From the NCBI RefSeq assembly GCF_000696185.1, contig NZ_KK853997.1:7399431-7463430 (forward strand): DNA of 64,000 nt, read 5' to 3'. Positions 62,857-64,000 of this stretch are shown here, in pieces. Under the pieces are notes generated by a model. It was given only the letters and a program-made list of their open reading frames with translations. It was not told the DNA's origin and made no database searches. The position numbers and the translations under genes are program-made. Source of the stretch: Kitasatospora cheerisanensis KCTC 2395 (GTDB lineage Bacteria > Actinomycetota > Actinomycetes > Streptomycetales > Streptomycetaceae). Numbering within the stretch: the first letter of the stretch is position 1; each line of letters opens with the position of its first letter.

Positions 62857-63072
62857 GGGGATCCTCCAGTCGATGCGGTACGGGGGCGCGGTCGTCAGCC
62901 GCCGGGAACGCGGGGCGACCCCGCGGGCACGGGAAGTCGATCCCGCCGACGTCCCGGTGCGCGGCCGGTCGTCAGCGTGCGCTGTGCGGGCAGGTGGCGC
63001 GGCGTTCGGGGATCGGGGCCGGCAGTGATGCAGAGCAGGCCGAACCCGGCCCGCGACGGGGGCAGACACGCT

Positions 63073-63279
63073 TCATCGCCAGCCGGTACGCGATCGTTTC
63101 TGCGAAGCCCAGGTTCCACGACCCGGTCGGCCACCTCGGCCTGAGTCACCCGGACTCGGGACCCCACAAACCGAACAGTCGTATTCGTCGACGGAGTCCA
63201 GGGCGACCTGGTGACCGCAGAAGTCGCACAGCCGCAAGCCCTTGCCAGTGGACATCTGAAGGGTCGACTGGTTTTCCAT
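63073..63279 (-). CDS. Small zinc-ribbon protein
   Basis: 68 residues. LRLCDFCGHQVALDSVDEYD and CSVCGVP provide two CxxC knuckles about 14 residues apart, a zinc ribbon. The first 15 residues (MENQSTLQMSTGKG) look like a natural start. The Gly/Arg-rich end may be a shifted frame, since the alternative minus-strand frame after CSVCG reads VRVTQAEVADRVVEPGLRRN, which looks more protein-like. The true C-terminus is therefore uncertain. Function unknown; such proteins may bind nucleic acid or a partner protein. Confidence 0.5.
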   Translation of the reverse strand: MENQSTLQMSTGKGLRLCDFCGHQVALDSVDEYDCSVCGVPSPGDSGRGGRPGRGTWASQKRSRTGWR

Positions 63280-63283
63280 CCCA

Positions 63284-63376
63284 TCAGCGTGCCAGACGAT
63301 CTAGGAACCGCCACCGACTCGCTTGACCAGCGGTGAACCGGAGCGCCCCGCACAGGCAGCCGCCGGTGCGCAGCAC
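63284..63376 (-). pseudogene. N-terminal fragment of a GFA-family (glutathione-dependent formaldehyde-activating-like) gene
   Basis: VLRTGGCLCGALRFTAGQ is the conserved start of GFA/CENP-V-type zinc proteins (GGCxCGAxRF). The match ends after about 15 residues, and the frame runs into an unrelated ending and TGA at 63284. None of the later zinc ligands are present, so this is a truncated remnant. Confidence 0.5.
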
Positions 63377-63605
63377 TGCGCCAGCGGTGTGAGCGGGAAG
63401 GTCGGCGTGCCGCATGCGGGTGGGTCCTCCGGGACAGTGGTGGTGGTGTTCGAGGGCGTTCGCACCGGCGGTTGGACCAGGCGCGCGGTGCAGGCGGGCA
63501 GGGAGGCTTCGGTGATGGGCAGTCAGCGGGCTTGCGTCTCCGGACCGCTGACGGTCGTCCCGGGTGCGAGGGGCGCTGTGGCCTGGTGCGGCAGTGGGAG
63601 GGGGT

Positions 63606-63983
63606 GCGCTGAGCGGTGAGCAGGACGGCCGCGAGGGTGCCGGCCTCGGTGATCCGGCCGTCGCCGCACATTGCCACCGCTTCTCCCAGCGGGATCCAGT
63701 GCAGTTCCATGTCGGCTTCGCTGGGCTCCCGCTGGTGCTCACCGACGGTCAGGCCCGTGGCCAGGTAGAGGTGTTCGCGGGTCCGGGCGCCGGCGGGCAT
63801 CCGCCACATCGTTGTCAGCAACTCGATCCGGGCGGCGCGAATGCCGGACTCCTTCTTCCCGTTGTGCGGCAGGGGCAGGGGCAGGGGCAGGGGCAGGGAC
63901 AGGGGCAGGGGCAGGTTCGGGCGTTCGTGGTGGCGCTCGCTTCGGCCGCCCGGCCGGTGCGCGGTGCGGCGGACAGAGGGCAC
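63606..63983 (-). pseudogene. Truncated Nudix hydrolase gene joined to a hexanucleotide repeat
   Basis: RAARIELLTTMWRMPAGART, REHLYLATGLTVGEHQREPS, MELHWIPLGEAVAMCGDGRI and TEAGTLAAVLLTA are the C-terminal half of an ADP-ribose pyrophosphatase-like Nudix protein. The Nudix box and everything before it are absent, replaced by a Leu-Pro repeat read from the GGCAGG array. The frame continues past the normal end without a stop. It could also extend beyond the window edge, but no Nudix box is present in what is visible. Confidence 0.55.
63868..63915. repeat. Hexanucleotide repeat (GGCAGG), eight copies
   Basis: Eight contiguous copies of GGCAGG with one variant unit (GACAGG) in sixth place. It marks the join between the Nudix remnant and unrelated upstream sequence and may be the slippage or recombination point that truncated the gene. 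Confidence 0.8.
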
Positions 63984-64000
63984 GGCGCTGCCGTCGGAGC

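Overview
This is GC-rich actinomycete chromosome, most like Streptomyces or Kitasatospora. The signs are very strong third-position G/C, frequent GTG starts, tightly overlapping start and stop codons, and typical families: SAV_2336-type vWA proteins, an SCO6745-family protein, a ROK kinase with several LacI regulators, and a sugar ABC importer without its own ATPase. I saw no rRNA, tRNA, CRISPR array or intact insertion sequence.

Layout. 0-2.7 kb: end of an MFS transporter, two NADPH-dependent FMN reductases and a type II thioesterase, which looks like the edge of a biosynthetic cluster lying to the left. 2.7-3.7 kb: terminator, 27-bp tandem repeat and an SCO6745-family gene. 3.9-11.9 kb: a translationally coupled operon (alpha/beta hydrolase, caspase/VMAP-C, MoxR AAA ATPase, vWA protein) that matches the actinobacterial vWA-MoxR-VMAP conflict systems; its last protein ends in an aminoglycoside 3-N-acetyltransferase-like domain. 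12-12.8 kb: paired CrcB fluoride exporters. 13-21.4 kb: urea transporter, urease genes ureA-(CbiX-like chelatase with His-rich tail)-ureBCFGD, and an ammonium transporter. 21.5-25.8 kb: a small secreted protein, a HIT-like protein, a second conflict module (EACC1 plus membrane-anchored caspase) and a methyltransferase. 26-27.8 kb: paaI-paaK behind a likely operator. 28-35.3 kb: secreted trypsin-like protease, Nudix/DUF4406 pair divergent from a DeoR regulator, epoxide hydrolase, a UvrA-like remnant, and a secreted vWA protein.

35.9-53 kb is a beta-mannan utilisation locus. Secreted GH5 mannanases (one with two CBM10-like modules) and an SGNH hydrolase would cut the polymer outside the cell. 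A binding protein and two permeases would import the oligosaccharides, a GH2 beta-mannosidase would release mannose, and a ROK kinase plus ManA would convert it to fructose 6-phosphate. Three LacI regulators, one decayed LacI gene and two kinds of palindromic operator sit among these genes.

53-64 kb: DUF1906-type lipoprotein, a 2,091-residue secreted RHS/YD-repeat protein with a 110-residue variable tail followed by a small two-helix membrane protein (candidate toxin and immunity pair), a cytochrome P450, a zinc-ribbon protein, and truncated GFA and Nudix fragments.

Reading caution: at least ten genes whose reconstructed proteins are complete and well conserved are split by single-base shifts in C/G runs (about 8.7-9.3, 14.1-15.1, 19-20, 44.8 and 46.8-50.9 kb, plus 33.2 kb). 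I read these as probable residual sequencing errors and annotate the genes across them. The lacI-like (41.0-41.8 kb), uvrA-like (32.8-33.1 kb), GFA and Nudix fragments are missing whole segments and look like true decay.
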